47,435 nt of DNA, from contig JACRIY010000009.1 of assembly GCA_016235805.1 (NCBI GenBank), forward strand, positions 1 to 47,435. Direction: 5' to 3'. The notes under the pieces were generated by a model that worked only from the letters and a program-made list of their open reading frames with translations, was not told the origin of the DNA and ran no database searches. Origin of the DNA: Rhodocyclales bacterium. Its GTDB lineage: Bacteria; Pseudomonadota; Gammaproteobacteria; Burkholderiales; Rhodocyclaceae. The translations under genes and the position numbers were made by a program. Below, piece after piece: positions 38,311 through 46,850 of this stretch. The number at the start of each line of letters is the position of its first letter. Within the stretch, counting starts at the first letter, position 1.

Positions 38311-40512
38311 TCAGGACCTGCGCGCACGCATCACGCCGGGAACCTCATGCAGCAAGGATAGCACTCTCGCGAGGGCTTCCGCTCCGGAAAGTTCGATGAC
38401 GAAGTTCATGTGGGCGACGCCAGCTTTCGACTGCGTATTGACCGCGGTGACATTGATCTTTTCCCGGGAGAGGATATCGGAGATATCGCGCAGCAGGCCC
38501 TGGCGATCCCCGGCATCGACCGTGAGTCCTGCCGAATAGACCATCCCGGCCTGCTCTCCCCAGGTGGCATCGATCACCCGCTCGGGATTGCGCGCCGCCA
38601 TGTTGCGGAAATTGCTGCATTCGATGCGATGGATGGAGATCCCCTTGCCGCGAGTAACGAACCCGGTAATCGCGTCCGGCGGCATGGGCTTGCAGCAGGT
38701 GCCGACCCGGGTCAGCAGCTTGTCCACCCCCACGATCAGGATCTGGCTGTCTCCGGCGCGGCTCTTGCGCGTCTGGATTTCCGGCTCCGGCGGCAGCGGC
38801 TCGGCTCCGCCGCGCAAGGCGACGTCGATGGCGCGCAGGCCGACCTCGCCGCGCGCTGCGGCCAGGAACAGCGCTTCGGCGCTCTTCAGTCCGAGCTTGT
38901 CGGCCAGTTCATCGAGGTTGGCCTGGGTTTGCCCTTCGCGCTGCAACTCGCGCGTAACCAGGCTGCGTCCCTGCGCAAGCATCTCGGCCTCGTCCTGGGC
39001 GGCAAACCACTGCTTGACCTTCGAACGCGCGCGCGGCGTTGCCAGGTAGCCTTGCGTCGGGTTCAGCCAGTCGCGCGACGGCCCACCGCTCTTCACGGTG
39101 ACCACCTCCACCCGCTGCCCGTTCTGCAAGGCCGTGTTGAGCGGCACCATGTGGCCATCGACACGCGCGCCACGGCACCGATGCCCGAGGTCGGTGTGCA
39201 GGCGATAGGCGAAATCCAGCGCCGTCGCGCCGCGCGGCAGGTCGATCACCTTGTCCTGCGGCGTCAGGACATAGACCGTGTCGTCCAGCGCGGCCTGCTT
39301 GAACTGTTGCACCCATTCTGCGGAATCCGCGATTTCGTCACGCCACGAGAGCAACTGGCGCAGCCAGGAGATCTTGTCCTCGTAGGCGCCGGCGGCCTTT
39401 ACCGACTTGCCCGATTCCTTGTAGCGCCAGTGGGCAGCGACACCCAGTTCGGCGTGCTCGTGCATCTCCGGGGTGCGGATCTGTACTTCCAGCGAACGTC
39501 CGTCCTCGACCTCGACGGCTGTGTGCAGCGACCGGTAGTAGTTGCCCTTGGGATGCGAGATGTAGTCGTCGAACTCGCCGTGAATCGGTTGCCACAGGTG
39601 GTGCACGATGCCGAGCACGGTGTAGCAATCCTTGACCTCCGGAACGATGATGCGCACCGCCCGCACGTCGTACACACGATCGAAGTCGATGTCCTTGCCG
39701 CGCATCTTGTTCCAGATGCTGTAGATGTGCTTGGGCCGGCCATGGATCTCGGCGCTGACGCCGACGGCTGCGAGTTCCCGTTTCAGCCGTTCGACCGCCG
39801 CGGCGATGAAGCCCTCGCGCTCGGAGCGCTTTTCGTCGAGCATGGTCGCGATGCGCTTGTAGGTCTCGGGCTCCAGGTAGCGGAACGAAAGGTCCTCCAG
39901 TTCCCACTTGACATGCCAGATGCCGAGCCGGTTGGCCAGCGGAGCGTAGATCAGCTGGCTTTCGCGCGCCATCTCGTCGCGCAGCGGACCGGGCCGGCCG
40001 TTGAGGAAGCGCAGGGTCTGCACCCGGCTCGCCAGTCGCAGCATGACCACGCGGATGTCGTCCACCATCGCCAGCAGCCTCTTGCGCAGAATCTCGGTCT
40101 GCGTCCGCATTTCGCCGGCACCGGCGCCCGAACCGGCACCGGCCGCCGCCCGCGTCAGGGGCCGCAGGCTACCGAGGCGATGCAGCCCGTCTACCAGCCC
40201 CGCCACCGTATCGCCAAAGCCGACTTTCAGCCGCTCGTCGCAATCCGGGACATGGTCGCTGGCGGCAAACAGCAGCGCGGCGATGCGAGCGTCGGCATCG
40301 AGGTCGAGCGAAGCGACGATCAGGGCCATGCCCAGGGCGTGTTGCAGAACGGCCTCGCCGGTGCCGAGCTGCTTATCGCCGTATGCGTCGCGGGCCAGCG
40401 CCAGGGCCGCCGCAGCGCGCGTCGCGGCCGTATCCGGCAGTCCGGCGCACAGGCGCTCCAGCGCCTCGGCTTCGCCACTCGACGGTTTGAGGGAATGCAC
40501 AACTGAGACCAT
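38311..40512 (-). CDS. relA: GTP pyrophosphokinase RelA, (p)ppGpp synthetase
   Basis: 733 residues from the ATG at 40512 (the open frame starts thirteen codons earlier). The hydrolase domain is degenerate: HD-type metal ligands are missing around ALLFAASDHVPD, so it should only synthesise. The synthetase domain contains RGKDIDFDRVYDVRAVRIIV, with the RxKD form typical of RelA. TGS (TPQDKVIDLPRGATALDFAY), helical, zinc-finger (TRVGTCCKPMPPDAITGF) and ACT domains follow in normal order. It responds to uncharged tRNA at the ribosome. A copy of the dispersed motif lies at 40204-40228. Confidence 0.95.
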   Translation of the reverse strand: MVSVVHSLKPSSGEAEALERLCAGLPDTAATRAAAALALARDAYGDKQLGTGEAVLQHALGMALIVASLDLDADARIAALLFAASDHVPDCDERLKVGFGDTVAGLVDGLHRLGSLRPLTRAAAGAGSGAGAGEMRTQTEILRKRLLAMVDDIRVVMLRLASRVQTLRFLNGRPGPLRDEMARESQLIYAPLANRLGIWHVKWELEDLSFRYLEPETYKRIATMLDEKRSEREGFIAAAVERLKRELAAVGVSAEIHGRPKHIYSIWNKMRGKDIDFDRVYDVRAVRIIVPEVKDCYTVLGIVHHLWQPIHGEFDDYISHPKGNYYRSLHTAVEVEDGRSLEVQIRTPEMHEHAELGVAAHWRYKESGKSVKAAGAYEDKISWLRQLLSWRDEIADSAEWVQQFKQAALDDTVYVLTPQDKVIDLPRGATALDFAYRLHTDLGHRCRGARVDGHMVPLNTALQNGQRVEVVTVKSGGPSRDWLNPTQGYLATPRARSKVKQWFAAQDEAEMLAQGRSLVTRELQREGQTQANLDELADKLGLKSAEALFLAAARGEVGLRAIDVALRGGAEPLPPEPEIQTRKSRAGDSQILIVGVDKLLTRVGTCCKPMPPDAITGFVTRGKGISIHRIECSNFRNMAARNPERVIDATWGEQAGMVYSAGLTVDAGDRQGLLRDISDILSREKINVTAVNTQSKAGVAHMNFVIELSGAEALARVLSLLHEVPGVMRARRS
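40204..40228 (+). repeat. Dispersed motif, copy 8 (within relA), weaker
   Basis: CACCGTATCGCCAAAGCCGA followed by CTTTC. Antisense to relA, read there as LKVGFGDTVAG. Differs from the consensus at the AAA. Confidence 0.4.
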
Positions 40513-40549
40513 GCGGCAATTATCCCATGCCGTGCATAATTGCCCTTCC

Positions 40550-40642
40550 ATGGAGACGCCGAGTGCCCCATCCTGCCTGCCATCCCCACCGCCAGCGGTG
40601 ATCCTCGCCGGCGGCCGCAGCGAGCCGCGGCGCGCCGGCTGA
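40550..40642 (+). other. 30-codon ORF before mtfA, possibly a leader or gene remnant
   Basis: An ATG at 40550 opens a 30-codon frame whose second half reads PPAVILAGGRS, resembling the N-terminus of MobA-type nucleotidyltransferases. It stops two bases before the mtfA ATG. It may be translated as a leader coupling to mtfA, or be a remnant of a mobA gene. Chance similarity is also possible. Confidence 0.25.
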
Positions 40643-40644
40643 CC

Positions 40645-41409
40645 ATGGGAATATCCGACTGGTGGCGGCGACGCCAGGCCGAGCGCCTGGACATATCCGA
40701 CGCGCTATGGGACCAGGTCGAATCCGAACTTGAATTCCTCGCCCACCTGGCACCCGAAGAGCGTGCGCAACTGCGCCTGCTGGCCCGGCAATTCGTGGCG
40801 GAAAAGCAGTGGAGCGGAGCACAGGGCCTGCAACTGACGCCACGCATCCAGCTCACCATCGCGCTGCAGGCCTGCCTCCCCATCCTCAAGCTCGGCCTCG
40901 ACTGGTACGACGGCTGGGTCGGCATCGTGGTGTATCCGGGCGACTTCCTGATTCCGCGCCGCATGGTCGACGAGGATGGCGTGGTGCACGAGTACGACGA
41001 CGAGGTCATGGGCGAGGCCTGGTACGGGGGCCCGGTACTGCTGTCCTGGTTCGACGATGCGGCGGATGCCCATGGCATCAACGTCGTGATCCATGAATTC
41101 GCCCACAAGCTGGACATGTGCAGCGGCGATGCCGACGGAGTGCCGCCGCTGCACGAAGGCATGTCGCGCCGGCGCTGGATAGAGGTCATGAGCCGGGCCT
41201 TCGATGACTTCCAGGAACGCGTCGACCTAGGCGAGGAAACCCTGCTGGACCCTTACGGGGCCGAATGGCCCGCCGAGTTCTTCGCCGTCGCCAGCGAAGC
41301 GTTTTTCGAGAATCCCGCCCTGCTGCGCGGCGAGTACCCGGACGTCTATGAACAGTTCCGCTTGTTCTACCGGCAGGACCCCGGCGTTCAGCGCGCCGTT
41401 CCGCGGTAA
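40645..41409 (+). CDS. mtfA: MtfA-type zinc metallopeptidase
   Basis: 254 residues with the zinc motif HEFAHKLDM (HExxH) and the third ligand downstream near FFAVASEAFFENP. In E. coli MtfA binds the repressor Mlc and tunes glucose uptake, and has aminopeptidase activity; family members without Mlc probably do other work. The start at 40645 (MGISDWWRRRQAERLD) is where the conserved region begins. It is transcribed away from relA and its 3' end overlaps the convergent MBL-fold gene by 22 bases. Confidence 0.9.
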   Translation: MGISDWWRRRQAERLDISDALWDQVESELEFLAHLAPEERAQLRLLARQFVAEKQWSGAQGLQLTPRIQLTIALQACLPILKLGLDWYDGWVGIVVYPGDFLIPRRMVDEDGVVHEYDDEVMGEAWYGGPVLLSWFDDAADAHGINVVIHEFAHKLDMCSGDADGVPPLHEGMSRRRWIEVMSRAFDDFQERVDLGEETLLDPYGAEWPAEFFAVASEAFFENPALLRGEYPDVYEQFRLFYRQDPGVQRAVPR

Positions 41410-43631
41410 CGCGGCGCGGCGTAGGGGTGGGTGTTGCGGAAGGCTTCGAACAGCTTCCAGCGCACTACCGGAATCCTTTCCACCAGTGCCAGCGGCACCG
41501 AATAGATCTCGCAACTGTCGAGTGCGACCAGCGGTATCTCCGGCGCAGGCGCAGGGGGCGGAGCATCCGCACCGTTAGGCACCGTCGCGAACAGGCCGTC
41601 GGCACCCCAGAATTCGCCCTTGCCGAGTACCGGCGCCTTCTCGTCCTTGCCCCGCGCCAGCCGCCCCTTGCCGATGAGGTGCATTTGTCCCGGCACGCCG
41701 ACGAAGGGTTTGCCGGCATGCAGCCTCGTGATTTCGCAGCTCTTGGCGAGGCTGAACAGGGTGGTGTTGGTAACCGCATCGCTGAAAAGGAAGGTGCGCC
41801 GCAGGCGCTCCTCGACCGTGCGCACCATGAGCAGTTCCTCGCTGGAAAAGAAGCGCTCGACAAAACTGCGGTAGAGGTCGGCCGGCAGGCGCAAGGCCTG
41901 CACGAAGCCGACGGAACGGTAGGTATCCTCGCTTTCGCGGTTGTGGATGGCCGCCGACTCGGCGAGCAGTGATCCGCTGAACAGGAAATGCGCGCTGTTC
42001 GGATCCTGGGTCAGGATCTCCACTTTGCCGGCGAGCAGCAGGTAGATTTCCTCCGGCACCGAGCCGGCGGACATGATGATGGTCTCCGGGTTGAAGGTGA
42101 CGATGCGATTGTTGAGCAGCATGTGCAGGCGCTCCACCGGCACCGTCGGGAAATAGCTCTTGAGGAATTCGCTGGCATCGCGCAGCAGGAAGTTCTGCTC
42201 GCCCGGAATCATCACGTCGAGGGTGCCGAACGGCGCACCGGAGCCGATGCGACGCTCGGCCTGGGTCAGGTCCCGCGCGGTATGGGCGAGCAGCAGCCGT
42301 TTCGATCCGTCTTCGGAAAAGTCCTCGGCGCAGCCATGAATCATGCCGCCGCCGATGTCGATCTTCTTCAGGTCCACCGGCTCCAGGTAGGACGCCTTGA
42401 CCGCGTCGGCACGTGCAGCGCTCAGCCCCGGCGCACTGGCGTCGGGGCTCACCATGGCGTCGATCACCGCGAAGGAGGCGATGTCGGCAAGATGCGCGTA
42501 GGTGCGATAGCCGCCTTCCCACAGCACACGGAAGTTGAACACCGTGGTTTCCACCGGGTGCGGCGATACGGTCGGCATCACTTCCAGGCCCATGATGTCG
42601 TTCCACTCCCCCGCCGCTAGGTCGCAGATGTCAAAGTACTTGGCGAACTCGCTCTCCGGAATCGACAACAGCGCGCAGAACTTGCGCGTCACCGAAGCGC
42701 GCACCAGCGGCGTGGCGAAGTATTGCAGCGGCCGGTCGCACTGGAGGAGAGTCGTCAGGCCGGCAAAGTGGTCGTCGTGGCAATGGGTATGAAAAATGCC
42801 GGCGACCTCCTTCTTGCCTATGCCCAGTGCATCGAGGCTGTAGTGGATGTTGGGACCGGCATCGATCAGGTAGACACGGCCCTGATGGATCAGCACGCTG
42901 CCCATCGCCGGACGGTTGAAATCCCAGCCGTCGCCGTCGCCGGCATGCACCACCGCGAAGTAGTGGCGATCCACGGCGACGTGGCTCAGCGGATAGGGAC
43001 AGGGGTAGATCTGGTGCTGGCCCAGGTTGAGATCCACTTCGACCATGTCCTCGCCATGGCGTATCTCGAATACATTGTTCGCGATGCGCTCGATGCTGAC
43101 TCCATCACCGATTTCCGTGCTTCCGGTGGTCAGCGGATGGCACTCGACGAAGGCCTCCGGCCGCGCTATCTGACCGAAGGCGAATTTGAGCTTGACCCGC
43201 ATCAGTTCGTCGGCCTCCGCCTCGGAAACCCCGGCCTTCATCATCTCCTCGGCGGAGATCAGGCCGTAGTTGCCGCGGTGGATGTAGCGCAACTGCGCCG
43301 CGAGTTGCTCGGGGGTCCCGATCAACCGGGGTTTGCGGCCGGTATTGTTCGGATGGTTCGGGATCAGCATGCCCTGGCGGTAGAGCATCTGCAGGATGGG
43401 AAACTCGGCCAGGTTGCACAGGTGCCCGTTCTGCACCATCACGTCCGACAACAGGATGGCATTGGGCCCGTTCTCGAAGGACACGCCGTTGCGTTCGGTG
43501 GTCTGGATGATTCCCCGCCGCAGCAGGTGCTTTACGGCATCGGCAGGAGAACCACAAAGCAGGTAAACGCCGGCCGCCGGAATCTCGACGAAACAGATTC
43601 CGTTGGCAACGACGAGTTTTCGCATCGACAT
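41388..43631 (-). CDS. Metallo-beta-lactamase-fold / cyclic-nucleotide-binding protein
   Basis: 747 residues. An N-terminal region of about 220 residues of unknown fold is followed by an MBL domain with the metal motif FHTHCHDDHFAG (HxHxDH) and a later His in HLADIASF. From about residue 510 come two cNMP-binding-like barrels (VPEEIYLLLAGKVEILTQ and GKPFVGVPGQMHLIGKGRLA). It may hydrolyse a cyclic nucleotide or other signal and be controlled by one. The N-terminus of this size is not one I recognise. Start at 43631 or, two codons in, 43625. Cytoplasmic; no signal peptide. Transcribed alone, convergent with mtfA. Confidence 0.8.
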   Translation of the reverse strand: MSMRKLVVANGICFVEIPAAGVYLLCGSPADAVKHLLRRGIIQTTERNGVSFENGPNAILLSDVMVQNGHLCNLAEFPILQMLYRQGMLIPNHPNNTGRKPRLIGTPEQLAAQLRYIHRGNYGLISAEEMMKAGVSEAEADELMRVKLKFAFGQIARPEAFVECHPLTTGSTEIGDGVSIERIANNVFEIRHGEDMVEVDLNLGQHQIYPCPYPLSHVAVDRHYFAVVHAGDGDGWDFNRPAMGSVLIHQGRVYLIDAGPNIHYSLDALGIGKKEVAGIFHTHCHDDHFAGLTTLLQCDRPLQYFATPLVRASVTRKFCALLSIPESEFAKYFDICDLAAGEWNDIMGLEVMPTVSPHPVETTVFNFRVLWEGGYRTYAHLADIASFAVIDAMVSPDASAPGLSAARADAVKASYLEPVDLKKIDIGGGMIHGCAEDFSEDGSKRLLLAHTARDLTQAERRIGSGAPFGTLDVMIPGEQNFLLRDASEFLKSYFPTVPVERLHMLLNNRIVTFNPETIIMSAGSVPEEIYLLLAGKVEILTQDPNSAHFLFSGSLLAESAAIHNRESEDTYRSVGFVQALRLPADLYRSFVERFFSSEELLMVRTVEERLRRTFLFSDAVTNTTLFSLAKSCEITRLHAGKPFVGVPGQMHLIGKGRLARGKDEKAPVLGKGEFWGADGLFATVPNGADAPPPAPAPEIPLVALDSCEIYSVPLALVERIPVVRWKLFEAFRNTHPYAAPRYRGTAR

Positions 43632-43875
43632 TAGGTCGTTTCCTTTTATTCTTTGCTCCGGGGCGCGGCAGGCGGCGTTCGCCGGGTTTGCGCCATGGCT
43701 CCTCCTTGGTCATTCTATGCCTCGTTAGTGGAACATTCCAAGGATGGAAGCGGCCGGCTCTGAGGCTGCCTTCGGGCCGCATGCCATTGCAGGGTTTCGA
43801 CCACATCCTGGTCCCGGGCGCCCGCGTCGTTGCTGCGACCGGTTGCCGGGATGCCTTTGCGTCCGCGGCGCGGAC
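43632..43875. other. Gene-free stretch between the MBL gene and the tRNA terminator
   Basis: Presumably holds the promoter of the MBL-fold gene. I see no open frame with a credible start, no tRNA and no long repeat. GTCCGCG/CGCGGAC (43861-43875) is a short hairpin next to the terminator. Confidence 0.5.
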
Positions 43876-43898
43876 AAAAAAAAGGAGCCCGAGGCTCC
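43876..43898 (-). terminator. Rho-independent terminator of tRNA-His
   Basis: On the minus strand GGAGCC-TCG-GGCTCC is followed by eight T. It lies 62 bases downstream of the tRNA 3' end. Confidence 0.88.
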
Positions 43899-43959
43899 GT
43901 TTGATTAACCGCACAACCCGGGGAAAACGCCCGGTGACCTACCTGAGGAAGAACTAGGG

Positions 43960-44036
43960 TGGGGTGGCTGATGGGACTCGAACCCACGACAACTGGAATC
44001 ACAATCCAGGACTCTACCAACTGAGCTACAGCCACC
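43960..44036 (-). tRNA. tRNA-His (anticodon GTG)
   Basis: The cloverleaf closes on the minus strand. The acceptor pair is GTGGCTG/CAGCCAC. The D arm is TAGCTCAGTTGGTAGAG, the anticodon stem-loop is CTGGA-TTGTGAT-TCCAG, and the T arm is GTGGG-TTCGAGT-CCCAT. It has the His-specific G at -1 opposite discriminator C, and the CCA end is encoded. The anticodon GTG reads both His codons. It stands alone, with its own terminator. Confidence 0.97.
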
Positions 44037-44060
44037 ACCGGAACATCTGCTGTCGGGAAT

Positions 44061-44082
44061 ACCCCCCGCCGGCAGGGGGAGG
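44061..44082. repeat. C/G-rich palindromic repeat upstream of tRNA-His
   Basis: CCCCCC-GCCGGC-AGGGGG hairpin about 25 bases upstream of the tRNA 5' end. Same family as the repeats at 7286, 25954 and 45637. Confidence 0.55.
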
Positions 44083-44222
44083 ATTATCGGAGATCGTCGA
44101 CAAAGAATCAAGCATCGCACCGATTTGCGCAACGATCACCGTCAAGAATGCGCTCCCGCCGAGATTGAGTCGCCGGTACCGTAGGAAATTCATCGAAGTG
44201 CCGCCGACCGGCAGCGGATGGC

Positions 44223-44251
44223 TTGTCACGTCACGCCAACTCGCGTACCAT
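44223..44251 (+). promoter_or_regulatory. Putative promoter of the acyl-CoA dehydrogenase cluster
   Basis: TTGTCA and TACCAT are separated by 17 bases, with the ATG of the first gene about 65 bases downstream. The rest of 44083-44316 shows no gene. Confidence 0.55.
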
Positions 44252-44316
44252 ACTTTCGGAACGATGTTCTGCATTGCGGACCACCATCGAAACCCACATC
44301 TGAGGACCGACACGCC

Positions 44317-45525
44317 ATGGATTTGAATTTCACGCCGGAGGAACAGGCTTTCCGCGCAGAAGTATGTGCCTTCCTGCGAGAGCAACTTCCTCCCGAAATC
44401 GCCCGCAAGGTCCACGACGGCAAACGCCTGGCCAAGGATGATTTCGTCCGCTGGCAGAAAATCCTCCACGCCAAGGGCTGGGGCGCGAGCAGTTGGCCCG
44501 TCGCCCACGGTGGCACCGGCTGGAGCGCGGTGCAGCAACACATCTTCGACGAGGAATGCGCCGACGCCGGCGCACCGATGCAACTGCCCTTCGGCCTCAA
44601 GATGGTCGCCCCGGTGATCATGGCCTTCGGCAATCCGGCACAGCAGGCGCGCTTCCTGCCGCGCATCGTCGATGGCACGGACTGGTGGTGCCAGGGCTAT
44701 TCCGAACCGGGTTCGGGCTCCGACCTGGCGTCCTTGAAAACCCGCGCCGTGCGGGACGGCGACCACTATGTAATCAATGGCCAGAAGACCTGGAACACGC
44801 TCGGCCAATACGCCGACTGGATTTTCTGCCTGGTGCGAACCAGTACCGAAGGCCGCCAGCAGGAGGGCATCTCGTTCCTCCTGATCGACATGAAAACGCC
44901 GGGCATCACCGTGCGCCCGATCATCATGATGGACGGCGAGCACGAGATCAACGAGGTCTGGTTCGAGGACGTCAGGGTCCCGATCGAGAACCGGGTCGGC
45001 GAAGAGAACAAGGGCTGGACCTACGCCAAGTTCCTGCTCGGCCACGAGCGCACCGGCATCGCCGGCGTCGGTCGCTCCAAGCGAGAGCTGAAGAAGCTCA
45101 AGACCATCGCCTGCCGCGAAAGCAGCGCCGGCCGCCCGTTGATCGAGGACCCGCGCTTCCGCGACCGCATCGCCCAGGTCGAGATGGAACTCATGGCACT
45201 GGAAATCACCAACCTGCGCGTCATCTCCGCCGAGGGCGAAAAGAAGCGCGCTCCGGGGCCCGAAGCCTCGATCCTCAAGATCAAGGGATCCGAAATCCAG
45301 CAGATCCTGACCGAGCTGCAGATGCAGGCGCTGGGTCACTATGCCCTGCCCTACCTGCACGAGTCGCTCGATCCCGACTGGTCGGGGGACGCGGCGATGC
45401 CTGCGTATGAAGGCGACGCCGGACCGCTTTCCGGCCACTACTTCAACGTGCGCAAGACCACTATCTACGGCGGCTCCAACGAAATCCAGAAGAACATCAT
45501 TTCGCAAATGATCCTTGGTCTCTGA
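44317..45525 (+). CDS. pimC: Acyl-CoA dehydrogenase, PimC-like large subunit
   Basis: 402 residues from the ATG at 44317 (MDLNFTPEEQAFRAEVCAFL). The flavin and substrate motifs WCQGYSEPGSGSDLASLKTR and NGQKTWNTLGQYADW are clear. The C-terminal TTIYGGSNEIQKNIISQMIL has Gly where many short/medium-chain enzymes have the catalytic Glu of YEGT, so the base must come from another position or from the partner. With the next gene it looks like the heteromeric pair PimC/PimD, proposed to dehydrogenate dicarboxylyl-CoA esters such as pimeloyl-CoA. The substrate remains an inference. Confidence 0.85.
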   Translation: MDLNFTPEEQAFRAEVCAFLREQLPPEIARKVHDGKRLAKDDFVRWQKILHAKGWGASSWPVAHGGTGWSAVQQHIFDEECADAGAPMQLPFGLKMVAPVIMAFGNPAQQARFLPRIVDGTDWWCQGYSEPGSGSDLASLKTRAVRDGDHYVINGQKTWNTLGQYADWIFCLVRTSTEGRQQEGISFLLIDMKTPGITVRPIIMMDGEHEINEVWFEDVRVPIENRVGEENKGWTYAKFLLGHERTGIAGVGRSKRELKKLKTIACRESSAGRPLIEDPRFRDRIAQVEMELMALEITNLRVISAEGEKKRAPGPEASILKIKGSEIQQILTELQMQALGHYALPYLHESLDPDWSGDAAMPAYEGDAGPLSGHYFNVRKTTIYGGSNEIQKNIISQMILGL

Positions 45526-45606
45526 AGAGCAGAGACCAATGCAGAAAAGCCCGCCCCCACCCGTCCGCCCACTGCCGGCTATGCACAGCCGGCCGGCTGC
45601 GGCGGC

Positions 45607-45658
45607 GCAAAGCGGTGCTTTGCGAAACCCCGCCTTCGCCCCCCTCGCAGGGGAGGCG
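45607..45658. repeat. Two hairpins between the pimC-like and pimD-like genes
   Basis: GCAAAGC-GGT-GCTTTGC (45607-45623) and CGCCCCCCTCGCAGGGGAGG (from 45637). The second belongs to the C/G-rich palindrome family. The whole gap (45526-45723) has no gene. Neither hairpin is followed by a T run, so they are not obvious terminators; they may act on the mRNA. Confidence 0.6.
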
Positions 45659-45723
45659 ACTGGCTGGCTCGCAACGCTCGATATGGACACCGACATCCGC
45701 TAACTTTTCAGGCCGATCACGAC

Positions 45724-46848
45724 ATGAACTTCGACTACACGGAAGAACAAATCGCCCTGCAGGACACCCTGCGCCGCTTCTATGCCCGCGACTACGGCTT
45801 TGAGCACCGTCGCGCCATGAGCAAGTCGGCGGACGGCTTCGACCGCGCCGCCTGGGCCACCTTCGCCGATTTCGGCATCCTGGCCCTGCCCTTCCCCGAA
45901 GACTTCGGCGGCCTCAATGGCAACGCCGTCGATACCATGCTGGTCATGGAAATGCTCGGCCGCGGCCTGGCCCTCGAACCCTACTTGTCGAGCGTCGTGC
46001 TCTGTGGCGGCCTGATCCGCGATGCCGGCAGCGCTGCGCAAAAAGAGGCGCTGCTGCCCGCCATCGCCGGCGGCGAACTGATGTTCGCCTTCGCCCATAA
46101 CGAGGCCGGCAGCCGCTATGCCCTCGACCACGTCGCCACCAGAGCCACGCCGGCGGGCGGCGGCTGGACGCTCGACGGTGCCAAGGCGGTCGTGCTCGCC
46201 GCGCCCTCGGCCGGCAAGTTCATCGTCTCGGCGCGCGAAGGGCTCGGCCTCTCGCTGTTCCTGGTCGACGCGGGAGCGCCCGGCCTCAGCCTGCGCAGCT
46301 ACCCGACCCAGGACGGCGCCCGCGCCGGCGACCTCCGCCTCGACGGCGTGCAGGTCGCTGCCGACGCCCTGATCGGCGGCGCCTGCGGCGCCCTGCCGCT
46401 GATCGAGCGCGCCGTCGATTACGCCAACGCCGCGCTTTGCGCCGAGGCCGTCGGCATCATGGCCGCGCTCAACGAAGTCACGCTCGAGTACCTCAAGACG
46501 CGCAAACAGTTCGGCACGCCCATCGGCAAGTTCCAGGCCCTGCAGCACCGCATGGCCGACATGGTGATCGCCACCGAACAGGCCCGCTCCATGGCCACGC
46601 TGGCCGCCGTGCGTGCCGACTCGACTGATGCCGCCGAGCGCAGCCGCAGCGTCGCCGCCGCCAAAGCCTACGTGTTGCAGTCGGCGCGCCTGGTCGGTCA
46701 GCAGGCCGTGCAGTTGCATGGCGGCATGGGTGTCACCGACGAGCTCAACGTCGGCCATTACTTCAAGCGCCTGACGATGATCGGCCTCACGTTCGGTGAT
46801 GTCGATTACCACCTCGGCCGCTTCAGCGATACGCTGCTGGCGGCATAG
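45724..46848 (+). CDS. pimD: Acyl-CoA dehydrogenase, PimD-like small subunit
   Basis: 374 residues. The N-terminal part is an acyl-CoA dehydrogenase helical domain (MNFDYTEEQIALQDTLRRFY, FPEDFGGLNG). The middle domain is weakly conserved (FAFAHNEAGSRYALDHVATR) and lacks the usual T-E-P flavin motif. The C-terminal domain is well conserved (LKTRKQFGTPIGKFQALQHR, QAVQLHGGMGVTDELNVGHY). This uneven conservation fits a subunit that relies on its partner for part of the active site. It follows the large subunit by 198 bases and precedes a third dehydrogenase. Confidence 0.88.
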   Translation: MNFDYTEEQIALQDTLRRFYARDYGFEHRRAMSKSADGFDRAAWATFADFGILALPFPEDFGGLNGNAVDTMLVMEMLGRGLALEPYLSSVVLCGGLIRDAGSAAQKEALLPAIAGGELMFAFAHNEAGSRYALDHVATRATPAGGGWTLDGAKAVVLAAPSAGKFIVSAREGLGLSLFLVDAGAPGLSLRSYPTQDGARAGDLRLDGVQVAADALIGGACGALPLIERAVDYANAALCAEAVGIMAALNEVTLEYLKTRKQFGTPIGKFQALQHRMADMVIATEQARSMATLAAVRADSTDAAERSRSVAAAKAYVLQSARLVGQQAVQLHGGMGVTDELNVGHYFKRLTMIGLTFGDVDYHLGRFSDTLLAA

Positions 46849-46850
46849 CC

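Noticed and set aside
38311..40512. RelA as a bifunctional SpoT
   Set aside because: The HD metal ligands are missing and the synthetase motif is the RxKD form typical of RelA.
43960..44036. tRNA-His as an integration site of an island
   Set aside because: No integrase lies beside it and no repeat of its 3' end was seen in the window.
45526..45723. Terminator between the two acyl-CoA dehydrogenase genes
   Set aside because: Both hairpins lack a downstream T run; they are reported as repeats instead.
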